NCBI GenBank assembly: GCA_033807695.1
Contig: CM066310.1
Coordinates: 2,108,001 to 2,172,000, forward strand
Length of the DNA stretch: 64,000 bases
Reading direction: 5' to 3'
From: Daedaleopsis sinensis
Lineage: Eukaryota; Basidiomycota; Agaricomycetes; Polyporales; Polyporaceae
Shown: piece by piece, positions 45,543-58,471 of the stretch
How positions within the stretch are numbered: the stretch's first letter is position 1
Layout of the letters: each line of letters opens with the position of its first letter
The notes under the pieces: generated by a model
Database searches by the model: none
Told to the model about the DNA's origin: nothing
What the model saw: the letters and a program-made list of their open reading frames with translations, nothing else
Position numbers and translations under genes: made by a program

Positions 45543-47004
45543 ATGGCCCTGGAGTTGAAGTCGACAACGTCGCCCCTCCACATCCTCAATGACACAGGTG
45601 CTCCGAAAGGAAGTACAGATTACACTACAGTCGTTCTGATTCACGGATTCGCCTGGCACAGCGGTGAGCATCGAATTTACCGTGACTGACTCGTCGGACT
45701 TCCGTGTCGGGCTGCAGGAACCCAAGTCACTCACCATGTAGCAGGGGTAGTAGTAGAGTAGCTGTACAGATACGGTTCTACTGTGTAGCGGACTGGCTAG
45801 ACAGAGAAGCGATTGGTCTCACACTCCTACAGGGATCTTCACCAAACTCCTCCCGCTCGCGCCCGGCCACAACGCCCGCATCGTCCTCCTCAACCGGCGC
45901 GACTACCCCGGGTCGACCCCATATACCGCCACCGAGCTTTCAGACCTTCGCGCAGCGGCAGACGAGTCCACCGAGCCGTCTGCCGCGAAGACGTTCTTAC
46001 TGCAGTTCATGTCGGCGCGCGCGCGCGAGCTGTACGACCTCCTCGACGCGTTCGTGCACGAGCACGCCATCCCGCCCGCCCGTGCAGAGGAGAACACTGG
46101 AGGGATCGTGCTCGTCGGGTGGTCGTTTGGCACAAGTCTGACGACTGCGTTCCTCGCGCACGTCGTTTCCCTCACCACGGGCACGGCCCGTGTTTCGGCG
46201 CTGGGCAGATACGTCCGCCGTGTCATCTTCCACGGTGAGTACGACTAGTACGGCTCTTCCTCCACCATTTTGACCACGTTGACGCGATTCGTACTGAACG
46301 TCCTTGGTTGTCCCTGCTAGACACTCCGTACCACGTCCTCGGCTTCCCCTCGATTCCAAACCCGTACAATCCGCTCTCAGACCCAACGCTCGCGCCCGAG
46401 GCCGCCCCGCTCGCGTTCTCGAACTGGGTCAGCGGGTACTACGCGCATCGCCTCGCTGAGCCCGAGCCCGAGCCGGACGAGGCTGAGTCCGCGTTCGTAG
46501 AGAGGTTGGAAGCGCGCCGCGCGCTTGACCACCCGCCGCCGACGCTCTCGACGCTGAGCGATGCCGAGCGCGTGGGCGCGCTCTACCCCGGCCCCGGGGG
46601 CCCTGGAGGGTCGGACTCGCTCATCCTGGTAGGCGCGATCCGGCTGGGAATATTCGGACTACTGCGAGATCAGGCATTGCTCCTGCCCGAGGCTGCGCGA
46701 GGCGACGATGACGAGGGTGATGCATGGCACGGGGTCGAGGTGCGGTACATTTGGTGTGACCACTCGGTGTGGGAGATGCCCTGGGGTGTGTGGAGCATGC
46801 GCGCGCGAATTCGGGAGGATAGGAAGGCGGGGAAAACGCTGCGCGACTTCAGGTTTCTCCGATTGAGGGGCGCAAATCACTTCGTACGTAGACAGCGTCT
46901 CGGCCCGTTGATTGCCACTCACAAGGACATTCTAGGTGCACTGGGACGAACCCGAGCGTGCACTCAAGGCATTTCTCGCCCCGGCATCGGCTGAAGAGAT
47001 GTGA
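45543..47004 (+). CDS. alpha/beta-hydrolase (copy 3)
   Basis: Start at 45543 (MALELKSTTSPLHILNDTGA). Four exons as in copies 1 and 2, here with standard GT donors. Blocks: VVLIHGFAWHSG, IVLLNRRDYPGSTPYTATE, nucleophile elbow VGWSFGTSL, YHVLGFPSIPNPYNPLSDPT, WVSGYYAHRLAEPEPEPDE, YPGPGGPGGSDSLIL, VRYIWCDHSVWEMPWG, and the late His in RGANHF followed by VHWDEPERALKAFLAP. The EPEPEPDE stretch in the cap is specific to this copy. Closest to copy 2. Confidence 0.85.
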
Positions 47005-47133
47005 TGTTTACATGTTCGATAAGTGTTACAACCAAGCACGATGTGCTAGTCTACAAGTCCGTTCGAAACTAGTGACTCACAACAGATACCAATAGTGGAT
47101 TCTATCGCAGCAGTCGCATTTACTTCCCGGCTA

Positions 47134-49490
47134 CTACGTGCCTCGTATATTCCTTGGGATACACGCCCCATCCCTGCATGATGAAGAACAACCTAGCGAG
47201 TCCGTCTCGATCAGCAACAGCAAGCTACGGTCTACCCCGTTCTGGGTCACGCACCATCTCAGCCTGTCCAATCTGAAGATGTGGAACAGTGCCAGCCAGA
47301 TCACTAACGTGCTCTACAGTCAGCGCATGCAAGAAGACAAGCGTCGATAGACTTACTGAGCTCCATGTACGTGAAGAAGCTCAACGCGCCCCCGCGTGCG
47401 CCGCGCTTGATAAACTGGATGAGGTCCACCCATAGCTTCATGTCCTTGGGCGTCGGGCGCGCATCGGGGTCCATGAGGAACGTCAAGAGTATGCGCATGT
47501 CTGCAACATGATGCACAGTAAGCGATCGAATGCGCGCGACAATCTCACGAGAGGATCACGCACATATACCGATGTGGCTGGGCGCGAGACACAAGTCTCA
47601 GCATAGCGTTAGTGCAGAAATGAAGGGGACTCACAAATGACCACTAAACCGAGATGCGAGCAATGTCAGTGCATGACCACGACTGTGAGGAGAGAAAAAC
47701 ATACACAGTGCCAATGGCGTTCTGGTACGACGAGTTGGTCAGGAGTACAGACCAATCCTCCGTGGAGAAGTTCTGCAGGTACAGATTCGGACGCTGTGGA
47801 GCGGATGCGACCCATGAGCAAGAGAAGTGCGTTGTCTCGATTTCGCGTACCTGGTAGCCTTCTGGGAAGAGGTCAACGTCCTTGAAGAACCCGATATCGG
47901 GCTTCTTGAACCCGGTAGCCAAGACTACCACGTCTCCATCGAACTATCCGCGACGGATCAGGTCGGTGTCAGGATATTAAGACGGTTGGTCGTACGTACC
48001 TCTTTGGCCTCCTTACCCTCGCCAGGTTTCGACTCCCTGCCCCGCACCTTCGCGCGGACGCCCTTCTTCGTTAACCGTTCAATGTCGCACCGAACATACT
48101 CGCACTTTCCACTCTTCACAAGGGGGACAAACTCGTCGTTGACGACCGGCGTGCTCTCGAAAAGGCCGAGGTGGGCTGGAATGAGATCTGCCGCGCCGCG
48201 GTAATTCCATGCACTGATGAACCTCTCCCAAAGGAACGACAGAGGCATCTGGCGCCCGAAAGGTTGCATTGCGATCAACGCATCGATGACGATGTTGCGC
48301 GGGATGATCCACTGCGAGTCTAGTAAGTCACCGCGGTCCGCGAGTATCGCTAGGGCGTAGCTCACGCACCTTGTCCTGGCGGGACAGCATGACACACTGC
48401 TTCGCACCCCTCGACATTGCCGTCTCAACGGCCTCAACACCGCTGGCTCCACTTCCAATCACGATCACGTGTTTCCCTTCGAGTGGGGCGTCGTCGAGTT
48501 CAGATGAGTGATACACCTCGCCCTCGAATACCTCCTCCGACCCTTCGTGCTTGCCGCCACTGTCGCCTTCAGAGGTGTTGTCGTCGTGTTGTGGTAGGCC
48601 GGGGAAGGCGATACGTTGTGGAGCGCCGCAACTACCGACAGTGACCACTACTGCATCGAACTCGCCATCTTCTCCGTTGTTGACGATCCATCTAGATTGC
48701 GAGGCGGCTGGGTCGTCCTTGATGTGCTCTCCAGTACCAGGGACGCGCTTAATGGACGTGACGGGTGTCTTAAACCGAGTCCGGGGTTCTAGGTGGTATT
48801 CTTTCCAGATTCGGGTGATCTCTGGGGAAACAGATTTTGTCAGTAAGAAAGCTAGATCAAGCAGCCCAATCAAAGATAATGTTATGAGGCGCTGCTTTCA
48901 TGAAAGCCGGGGCGATGTGTGCATGTGGGGTTGCATGGAGATATTCCACGGACGATGCCCCATTCGTTGGACAAACGAGGCTCGTCTAGAAAGACACACC
49001 TGAGAGAATCTCGTCTCGCCGAGGGAAGGCGCAAGACCACACGATGGCGGGATGGAAGCGGTAGAGAAGGGAGTTCAGCTGTAGCCCCGACGTCTTGTTG
49101 ACGTGCGCCCATATTCCACCTGCAATTTCGTGCCTTCTGTGAGACACATTTCCAGTTCAAAAGCACAGCTTATACTACACACCAATCTTGTCGTCCTGCT
49201 CGTAGATCACCACGTCAAAGCCATGTGCAATTGCGTGCGCCGCACTCGAGACACCCGTGAGTCCTGCGCCTATGACTGCTATCCTGCCCTTCGGATTCTT
49301 TGGGTACTCAGGCCCTAGAGGACACGGCTTGTTTGGCCAATCAGTATACATCATCGACTGACCGACGTCCAAATCTTGTACTCACCGGTTTGAACAACCA
49401 CACTATGATATGTTGGACAAGGACATAGTAGCAGTTAAAAATCGCGATCAACCAGCTCCATGGCGACAACGTGAGGTTTTCTGAGGACAT
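47134..49490 (-). CDS. FMO-like flavin-containing monooxygenase
   Basis: NAD(P)H- and FAD-dependent monooxygenase. It starts at 49490 (MSSENLTLSPWSWLIAIFNC), and its first residues form a hydrophobic anchor. FAD Rossmann motif: IAVIGAGLTGVSSAAHA. Then GIWAHVNKTSGLQLNS and YRFHPAI, typical of this family, the FMO/BVMO-type fingerprint FEGEVYHSSELDD, the NADP Rossmann motif VIVIGSGASGVEA, and DVVVLATGFKKPDIGFF near the C-terminus. The last exons encode DMRILLTFLMDPDARPTPKD and a final hydrophobic helix (MIWLALFHIFRLDRL). About nine exons with no break seen. The substrate is unknown. It is divergent from F-box copy B across 297 bp. Confidence 0.85.
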
Positions 49491-49528
49491 GGTTCGAGCA
49501 GGGAAGTGGGGTGGGAGCAGATGCCCTC

Positions 49529-49545
49529 CTCCATGTATATATACT
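49529..49545 (-). promoter_or_regulatory. possible TATA box of the FMO gene
   Basis: TGTATATATACTGG lies about 45 bp upstream of the FMO start codon. The position allows only a short 5' UTR. Confidence 0.35.
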
Positions 49546-49787
49546 GGATGGGAGCGAGGCAGAAGGAATGTGTTATTCTGTACAAGACGCCCATGACGTC
49601 GCTCTGTTTTCCTGACGTCACGCGTCTCGCCTGACATGATATCGGGCGTTGCCGTTAACTTTAGGGCCGGCAGTTACGCGTTACGTGTCGCGACGCGTCT
49701 CGGCGCTCTATATGATTTGGTCCTGATTCTCCTCCTCCACAGTGCCTACGTGCTGCAGCAAATCCGAATATTTCTATACCCATTGAC

Positions 49788-52468
49788 ATGAGTAGTCTTG
49801 GCAAAGAAAAGATGGGTCCGTCGCAGGAGCAACTTGAAAGTTCGTCCTTCGTTCATGTCGCTGCATATATGCACATATGCTAACCATAAAATAGCAAACC
49901 TTCCGCCTCGAAAGCGTACACGTACTGATAATCCGAGCGGCAACAAGACTCAACACAACAAGGGTACACGTTCTGTCGGCAAGCTCACCAAACTCATCGA
50001 TATGCCGTTAGATGTGTTCTACGAGGTCTGTGATTTCCATCTAGCGGCCACGCCACAAACTCACTCGCATATGCTTAGATTGCTTCTCATCTTCATCCCC
50101 TTGATCTACTTCACCTCATGCGCACGTCTAAGATGCTGCGATCCATTCTTCACTCACGCTCAAGCACGTCCGTCTGGAAAGCAGCATTTACTACGATTGA
50201 TCCGTCCATAGCGAAGCCCCCCATTCCTCCCGATATGCACCTACCGCAGTTCGCGGCTCTTCTATTTGATCGTATTTGTTCTGTGCGTCCGACACCTTGA
50301 ATTCAGACCAGCTGCTGACAGAAGTATTTGTCAGTTGTGCGGTAGACAACGCGCAAACTGGGTCGATTACGCAATTCAACTCCGGTTGTGTAAACCGTGC
50401 TACAAGACAAAGTCAGTACTACCGGTTTGACTCATCATCTCCTCCTGACCGTTTTCGTGTAGCATACGCACTGGCAGCTCCATTCTAGAGATGCACCGCC
50501 CTCTACCGGCCTCCGGTATACTGCGCTTGGTTCCGTGCGAGATGACGCAAGGTGCGTTTGTATAAACGAGCTTTATTTCAGATACGCTGATTGTCTGGTA
50601 TCAGACCGGCATGTAGCGGAAACGCTCCTAAAGCCCTCCTCTCACGGATGGCAGCAGATGTATTATGTGAAGGATGTCGACAACATTGTCGATGAATGGC
50701 GCAGGACTCCGAAGACTAGGAAATCGACGCAACAGTTGGAAGAGCGCATGGTGATGAGGCAACTAGTGAGTACTTGCGAGCCTCTAGTCAAGCTGTTGTC
50801 ATCAATATCGTCCCATAGTCTGGCTTCACGGTCATGCTATGGATGCATTCCCTCTCGCTTGAAAAGCAATTTGACGACGTCGCTATCTCGAAGGCTCGAT
50901 CAGCGTGGTACGCAATCTTTTACCCGTTAGTCGCAGAATACATGAACGCGTGTTGTGCAGTGTCACGGCTAAGCTCCAGGAGCTAGGATATTCGCAACGT
51001 GACTTTCCAGAAGACGATGCCATCTGGGACAAGCTAGTGAACGAGGCTAAACCACTCACAGATCGGAGTATGTCCACGCTCACTCTGTCGCAGTCAAGTT
51101 TTATCTCACATTCTTGTAGTCTGGATTAGCCTCCGCCCCAAGCTCGTAGTTCGGATTGCTCTCGAGCGCGACCGCAGAACCGAAGAGGAGCTGGTCGACC
51201 GTATCGCGACGCGGCTCACTCACCTCCTCCACTTCTACTCCGAGTATCTCGAGGAGAACATTCCCGTGGTGGAACACGGTCTCTTGCCCAACAACCATGA
51301 TTTCTGCAACCTCCCTAGCATCGCGGCGCTCGCACGGCGCGACGACGCCCAGGGCGACGTCTCAATGACCGACTTCGGCGAAGTGACTGAGCGAATGCTG
51401 GTCGACATTAGCGCATACAAGCAGCAAGCCAAAGAGATGATCCTCGAATCCGCCCGCGCGCAACCGAGGAGCTCGTCGAGCCGGTGGGAGAGGCTTAGTG
51501 GGGTCTCTGCGGACGACGCGCTCAACCAGTGCTGCTCGTACTTCTCGTGCCATGTGTGCTACCACTACAACTATGCGACGTTCGCCGAGTCCCACGCGCA
51601 CTGGCGCGCGATGCACCCCGACGAGGCCTGGACCAGCCAAGGTTCTTCTGGGTTTCGCCGGATCGGGTACACGTCTGATCTGCCATACCATGCTACTATC
51701 GTATTGGCGAGCAACGGAATACCAAAGAAGACGACGCAGGATGTACTGAACGAATGGGTGCGGGAAGGGCGGCTGTATTGCACGTGCGGCGATCCGAGCA
51801 TGCCCGCCCCGAAGGACCTGAACTTCGCTAAGCTGGCGAGTGCTCTACCCCCATCTCCTGGACATTCTAAGTCTTCTGACGTTCGGCACGCAGATCGAGC
51901 ATCTCATTGATTACAAGAATTACGACTGGCGCCGTCTATGCGAGATGTAAGCACTGAGCGCCGCACTGCGGTGCAGTGGCCCCGCAGACTATGGTCCGGT
52001 TCTGACTTCCGATCGCCTTGCAGAAAGAAGAACCCGAACCCGAACCATGTCCTGAAAGCCATGCACACGATGTCGGGGGCTCAGTGCGACGTCAAGTTCC
52101 TCGCAGAGGGCGCGGACACCGCTCCCGGGCACGCGCGCTTCACGATCTCGGACGCGGTCCGCGCGAAAGTCGAGCAGCGCCTCGCAAAGCGCCCCGCCGC
52201 CGCGCACGCCCTCGCTCTCGGAGTCCAAGATCAAGGGCCGTTACTGTGTCGCATCTGCAAGGGGATGCACAAGCAGTCTACGGACGTGCGGGACAACGAG
52301 CTCCCCGACAGCCCCGAGGGGATCGTGTGGCACCTGCAACGCTGGTGAGTAACGACCGGCGAACGATAGACGACTGCGTTTATAAGATGAGCTGATTTCT
52401 TCCGCTGATCTCTCTACAGCCATGACAAGGAGTTCGAGAAGCGGGATATCTTGTTCGCGCGGACTTGA
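49788..52468 (+). CDS. F-box protein with Cys4 zinc-binding module (intact copy B)
   Basis: Intact paralog of the gene split by the Plavaka element. It starts at 49788 (MSSLGKEKMGPSQEQLE). The F-box is KLTKLIDMPLDVFYE with LMRTSKMLRSILHSRSSTS. The zinc module is CSLCGRQRANWVDYAIQLRL then CKPCYKTK. Next come VSDRHVAETLLKPSSHGWQQ, SGFTVMLWMHSLSLEK, VTAKLQELGYSQRDFPEDD, PNNHDFCNLPSIAALARRDD, YCTCGDPSMPAPKDLNFAK, and a final CRICKGMHKQ then VWHLQRW with KRDILFART at the stop. About a dozen exons. F-box proteins recruit substrates to SCF ubiquitin ligases; the Cys-rich parts may bind the substrate. This architecture is common and variable in Agaricomycetes. Confidence 0.82.
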
Positions 52469-52980
52469 GCGCAGGGGTCGCTCGACGCTGCCCACCGCCC
52501 CGGCTGCCCATCGCCCATCGGAGGTGACTTTACCACGGGCTGGTAGAGGAGCTCTACTATTGTGACCTTATACAATCGTTTCCGTCCGTGTTCACTGGCA
52601 GTGTTACGTTTGGGACGCCCGGCGGGACCGCGCCTTCCCACGGTTCCTTTCGTACGTCTGCTCCTCCTTGCGATATCGATCAGCTCCGATCCTCCTTCCC
52701 CTCTACCTGTCCTGTCAAGAACAGCCTGTAATCCTGTCAATCCTCTATCGACATTCATGACGTCAATCTGTGGGACGGCTGGCTGTCACATGAAACTGAA
52801 CTGCGGGCGCATCTTCCAGTCATCATTATCATTGACTGACTCTCAGATCTCAGCTTCTACTTTCCCAACTTTGTACGTGCATATCTACCGTTTCAGGATA
52901 TCCCTGCGAATCAGACTCACATGCTCAACTGAACATCTAGTACAGTGGTTCAACTCCCACCGCTTTTGACGAAGTTATCT
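52469..52980. other. intergenic
   Basis: No supported gene. Its right part resembles the upstream region of the F-box gene at 56514, which fits a shared duplication. Confidence 0.4.
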
Positions 52981-53755
52981 CCACATCGCGCAAGTCTGAA
53001 GATCTCACATAGAAGGACACGTACATTCCGACATGACGGTGCGGTCATTATTGTGGAACTCTCAGAGATTCGCTAACAGCAACTGACCACAGGTCCAAGA
53101 TAGTGTTGGATCGGATGCGACTACGATCGATTGTCTCCCACCGGAGATCCTCGCCGACATATTTCATCTTCTTCAGCATCTCACGGCGTGGTACCAACTC
53201 CCATTTTATTATCGTCTTGGCTGGACGTACACACGCAGCGCTGCCATGGAATGGATCCACGTTACCTGGGTTTGTCGGCACTGGCGCGCGGTCGCCCTGG
53301 CCTCTCCAGGGCTCTGGAGCAAGTTGCAAGTGATCAACCGACAGAACAGGCCTGTGCAGGCTTGGCTACCCGTCTTTCTGGAACGGGCCATGGGCGCTCT
53401 GCTTGATGTGAGCGTGTTCCTGACCGAACACGCTGGCAAGGACGTATCAGACTGTGACGCCTTGACACACATCCTCCGTCACGCGCACTCCATCCGCTAC
53501 CTCTATCTTGCTTTTCCGGGCGGCCACATGCACCAATTTATCGAATCTATCCTCTCTTCCCCCGCAACACCAATGCACGCGTTGGAGCACCTTCATCTTC
53601 GCCGCGTCCGACCACGGTCACTGAGCACCGTTGCCCCTATTTTTGCAACTGTGACAGACGGTGTTGTACCTTTACCTTCTTCCTACTGGCATGGAGATGA
53701 AAACGAGTACCTGGCAGGCTGGCCGTCAATCCAGCCAGGTATCTATGCTACGTGA
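52980..53755 (+). pseudogene. truncated F-box gene (family C, copy C1)
   Basis: From 53094 it encodes VQDSVGSDATTIDCLPPEIL and the F-box core VTWVCRHWRAVALASPGLWS, then LERAMGALLDVSVFLTEHAG and HILRHAHSIRYLYLAF, close to copy C2 at 56514. It is broken in three ways. The start codon region of C2 (ACAATGG) reads ACAGTGG here. The exon-1 equivalent holds an in-frame TGA. After about residue 200 (TVAPIFATVTDG) similarity fades and the frame ends at 53755, leaving out about 60 percent of the protein. Confidence 0.7.
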
Positions 53756-54967
53756 CTCTGACATTCCTCTTCTGCGACTGGTACAATTACTCGCCTCTCC
53801 GACAGACAGTTTCTCAGAGACCCCACAGCGCCACTTGTCTACTCAAGGCGACGCCCCGGGGCCGCGGTCCTCTGCTCGTGACCGAGGTGGAGGTGCTCCA
53901 TCGAATCGCTTCCGTCCGCGAGCAGCCGGACTCTGAATGCGTGTTGCGCAGTGTGGCGATGCGTTCGCGCAGAGCCATGGATCACCGGTCACCGAGCGCC
54001 GTCCCAAGGTCCCGATCCGAATCAAATAGTATCGCGCACAATGGCACGACGACCGTGACAACACTCGTGGTCCGAGTAAGTTGAGTGTGCGTGAAGGATG
54101 GTGCGCTGGAGTCACCCGGGCCCGAGGTGGCAGTCGTCGCGGAGATTTGGACGCGCAGTGATTCGGGAGACTTCTCTTCCCCCGATGGGCCAAGAGCCAA
54201 GCTTCAAGCTTCAAGAGTCGAGACTCGTTTGGCCCGGCTTCACTCATCGGTGGTCATGAAGACATACCACGAATGGCTGCGAGTTTGTTGGTAAGCTTAT
54301 TCTTTCCTGTCCCTAATGGAAGTGGAAGGCGTTAACGTCGCTTCCGTCGACAGGTACAAGGAGGCTGTCTCCGTTGGTAGTGCCGACTTTAGAGGGCGGA
54401 TGGGGACGAGCTCGGATCTTGGGATTTATGCGCAGGAGGCTCGAGACACACCGGCGTGCCACTGCACATCGTCAACATCTCTGATAAGGACAAGATAAAC
54501 TCCGAATCTTTGGCTTTTGGACGGTGTGCCCACTTTTACTGTGTTCCAGGTGTGCTCGAGTACACGACAATCTGTTTAGAGACAGTTTGGGCAAAAACCA
54601 CGTAACAACGCCCCTCCTCCGTTCTCGTGGCGCTCAATAGGTACACTGTCAGTACTGGACGCCATGAAGCGGTAGATATACATACATGTATAGTGAGCGG
54701 CATACCTGCAATCATAACAACGAGTACTACTGAGTACTGAGTACTGATCACTGCAGTCGGTTTTGGCGGCGAACATGTATGTAGGTGCGAGAGCACGAAG
54801 CGCCTATAATGACGTCACGCGTCAGATTGAGATGACGTCACTGACTCAATGGCGCGTCCGAGAAGAAATCACAGGCGTTGGCAGCTTCCTGCTCGCTCGA
54901 GCTCTCTCCGTTCTTCCACCACTCACTCGAGCCAGCCCGCGACAACACCGGCCACACTGCACTCGCC
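53756..54967. other. intergenic, no gene seen
   Basis: About 1.2 kb with no supported gene; may hold eroded C1 sequence. GAGTACT repeats occur near 54722-54745. Confidence 0.35.
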
Positions 54968-55794
54968 ATGGAAGACCCCGCGAATGAAATCGTCAGCGTC
55001 GCCACGCTCGTCACCGCCGCCATCAACCCGGAGATCCAGAGGGAGACCGTCTTGAAGTACGTGATTCTCATCCTGCTCGTCGTCGAGGAAACGCAAGGGG
55101 TAGCGCATATACTCACTGGCTGCGACGGCGAGCAGATACTACACCCCCGACATGAAGTTCCGCCATCCGCTCTGCGCCGTCTCTGGGGGCCCCCACGGAC
55201 GCGACGCGATGCTCGACATCCTGCAGTGGTATCGCATCATGTCCCCCGTCATCAAGATACACGCCAACGGCGTCACGTACGACAAAGAGCGGCACGTTGT
55301 CTACCTCGACGCGACCCAAGTCTTCCACATCCGCCTATCGCCGCTGCGCCCCGCGCCCGCCCGGTACGTCTTTTCTCATGAGTCCTCCACAGTTCCCCCG
55401 CCGCCGCCACAACCACTGATCACAGCGCCCGCACGGCAGACTCATCGTGCTCCTGAAGCTGCGTCCGGAGCCGTCGCCCGCGGACCCGTCCAAGACGCTC
55501 TACTACATCGAGGAGCAGGAGGACTTCTACCACCCAGACGACCTCGCCGCGCTCGTCGTGCCCCCGCTCGTGCCCCTCATCCGCGCCGGGCTGCAGCTCG
55601 CGACACTCGCCTGCCGCGTGCAGGCCCGCATCGGGTCCCTGCTCGGCTTCTGGACCGTCCAGGAGGGCGAGGGCGGGAGGGGCGTCGTGCTGCAGCCCGC
55701 GGGCGAGCCCCTCCCGCCGATCGGCGAGAACGAGGGCACGGAGCTGCAGAATATTCCAATTGGGGATGGGAAGAAGAGGAAGAAGAGAGAGTGA
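54968..55794 (+). CDS. NTF2-like (SigF-like) domain protein
   Basis: Three exons (54968-55056, 55136-55363, 55440-55794) give 223 aa with matching phases. It starts MEDPANEIVSVATLVTAAIN. The family pattern is clear: KYYTPDMKFRHPLCAVSGGP, LDILQWYRIMSPVIKIHANG, VVYLDATQVFHIRLSPLRPA, LYYIEEQEDFYHPDDLAALV. This matches fungal SigF-like NTF2-fold proteins, whose function is not known. A hydrophobic amphipathic stretch (PPLVPLIRAGLQLATLAC) follows, and the tail is basic (KKRKKRE). It lies between two F-box C copies with no evident functional link. Confidence 0.75.
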
Positions 55795-56513
55795 TCACTG
55801 CTGCGCTCAGGCGCCAGGATGTGAGTGACCCGTGGACTCGCCTTGTACTGTTGTGTTGTTGCTGTGTGTACGATCAGTTGCATCTCGTCGTTCGGTCGGC
55901 TGGAGTGAACATTCTCCCTGGGTAACGGGCGGCACCAAGGCAGAACAGTATGTATGTGCCGTGGAAATGGAGGAGGGCGGGTATCTGGTCGTCGATTAAC
56001 ACCTCAACAACCCTCCTCCTTTCCATCCTGTTTATAATAGCCAGAGCACGCCGTGCTAAGAAGCCGGAAACGCAGCACCCCGGGCCCCTTGTATACATCC
56101 GAGGATGCTGATGTGTAACACGCCTCGGTACGCTGCTCGAGCCTGCCGCGAGGGTGATCATAGGAAACTGGCACTTGACCCATCGCCATATATACACACG
56201 TGGACGTCGACATCGCCGCATGTGCAGTGCGCACTCATTAGTGACCCTGGCCCTCCCTCCTTGGGTCGACCATAGTTCTTGTCGGAGTGCAGGTCGGCAC
56301 TCGGTATGGTTTGATCACGTAATCACAAGCTTCCATTAAACTCTATTAAACTGCCAGTGAACCGCAGGCGCGTCAGCCAAGTTGGACGTTGACCGTCACG
56401 ACGACTCGCACTATCAACTTCCACCACTTTCCCAAACGTACGTGCGTGTCCTCCGTTTTGAGATGTGTCTGCTCACCAAACTCACAGGCTTTACTTGATA
56501 AACATCTAACACA
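55795..56513. other. intergenic
   Basis: No gene seen; promoter of F-box C2 expected at the right side. Confidence 0.35.
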
Positions 56514-58471
56514 ATGGGCCAAGTCAATCGGCGATTCACAATCGCAAAAGTCTCAAAATCTCGTAGGAAGGAAGGACGACATCTGGGCATTATGGTGCGC
56601 TCACGTTTGTACTGGAACTCCCAGAGCTTGGCTAACAAGCACTGACGATAGGTCCAAGACGAACCTGGATCAGATACCACCACAATCAATTGCCTCCCAC
56701 CGGAGATCCTCGCCGACATATTCCATGCTCTGCAGCATATCACCGGGTGGCACAGACTCCCATTGTATCATCGTCGTAGCTGGAGGCGCACACTGGTAGT
56801 GCGGGCGAACGGCGACGGACGAAGCGCTGCCATGGAATGGATTCACGTTACTTGGGTGTGTCGGCACTGGCGCGCAGTTGCACTCGCCTCCCCAGGGCTC
56901 TGGAGCAAGTTGCAAGTCACCGACCGACCGAACAGGCCTGTGCAGGCTTGGCTACCCATTTTTCTTGAACGGGCTATGGGCGCTCTGCTTGATGTGAGCG
57001 TGTTGCTCAAACACGACGTCAAGGGCAAGTTCAACCACGTCGCTTTGACACACATCCTCCGCCATGCGTCCTCAATCCGCTACCTCTATATTGCTGTGCA
57101 GGGCGGCCACATCGACCCTTCTATTGAATCCATCTTCTCCTCCCCTGCAACACCGATGTGGCACGCGTTAGAGCGTCTTCATCTTCACAACGTCCAACCG
57201 CGGGCAACCCATGTTGCCCCTGCCTTTGCACAACTTACACGAGGGCACCTCCCGCACTTGAACTCTCTCACTGTGGAGAATCTGACCATCCCATGGACGT
57301 CTACACTCTTCCAACCTCTCAGGCTGTTGCACATTGATGCAAAATGCAAAGTGCCCATGTCGATAGCTCAGCTCATCCACATGCTTCAATCATCTCCCGA
57401 ACTCGAATCCGTGCGACTCTCGCGATGCTTGGCTACCCGTCCTGATTCGCAACCGAATCTACCTTCCATCATCCTGCTTCCGAAGCTCACGTTTTTGGAG
57501 CTCAAATCGTCGCTCAAAACGGCTCTCTACCTATGTGACGCCATTTCCGCGCCCCTCATCGAGACAGCCCGAGTCACTGCCATCATGGACAAGAACGAAA
57601 TGGATGTGGACCCGATGTTGGCGCTGGTACCCAGATATCGCGTCTTCCGACCTCCATTACCGCAAGCGATGCGACTCGATTTCTCATGTGATGGCGTATA
57701 TCTCTCTCTCGGGCTCACTCCGCATACACAGGATGAACCTCACGACAATTCTCTGGCCATATCGATCACGATCGAGTACGGAATGAGAATGGACGACCCA
57801 ATCATATACACCCCGGCCACTTGGGGCACGCTCGTCGACGTCGTCAGCGAAGCCGCCCCCAACTTGACGTGTCTAGCTCTCCGGGACCCCAAGTTTGGTC
57901 GTATCAGTCGGGACATGTGGAACTACTGCTTCTCACGCTTCCCCCGAATCGATCACCTAGACCTCGGGCACTACTATTACTTCGAAAGCGGAATGCGTCC
58001 CTCTGAGTTCTTCGAGATACTCCGTGTCCTCCAAACCTCCTCCTCCCCCAGCGATCTGCACTCCCGCGTGGACGCTGAGAACGACGACAACGCTCTCGAT
58101 CCACCTTGCTGCCCCCACTTGCGCGTCTTGGAGCTAGCCGCGCCGATCATCGACGAGGAGTTGGCAGATATGCTGGTCAGCGTACCCAAATGGCGTGCAT
58201 CTCGCGGTGTCCCACTGCACGCGCTCGTATTCCAAGATCCCTCCTGTTTCCGCGAGGTCGACAGGCCGGCGTTGGTGCAAGCGTTGGAAGACGTAGTAGA
58301 CGTCACGGTGAAGTACGCTGTCCTTTTCTTCAACGCCGTCGCTATCCACTCAGCTCTGGACTCCGGGAACTGAAACACCTGCGGTCCCCTTGTAGATGCG
58401 GGACGCCGACATATAGTGACGCCGAGGGATTTTTTCCTAACGTCATGAAGGTCCAAGAAGGTTTCAAGTGA
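56514..58471 (+). CDS. F-box protein (family C, full copy C2)
   Basis: Three exons (56514-56594, 56652-58312, 58396-58471) give 605 aa. It starts MGQVNRRFTIAKVSKSRRKE. The F-box is split by an insertion: CLPPEILADIFHALQHITGW, then VTWVCRHWRAVALASPGLWS. Downstream are LRR-like blocks (LIHMLQSSPELESVRLSRCL, LPKLTFLELKSSLKTALYLC, APNLTCLALRD, HLRVLELAAPIIDEELADML). The last exon, found by comparison with C3, adds CGTPTYSDAEGFFPNVMKVQ and ends GFK; reading through the intron would stop earlier at 58373. Putative SCF adaptor. Confidence 0.82.

Noticed and set aside
55152..55925. 257-aa Arg/Ala-rich frame over the NTF2-like gene
   Set aside because: It leaves the conserved frame at an intron; the three-exon model fits the family.
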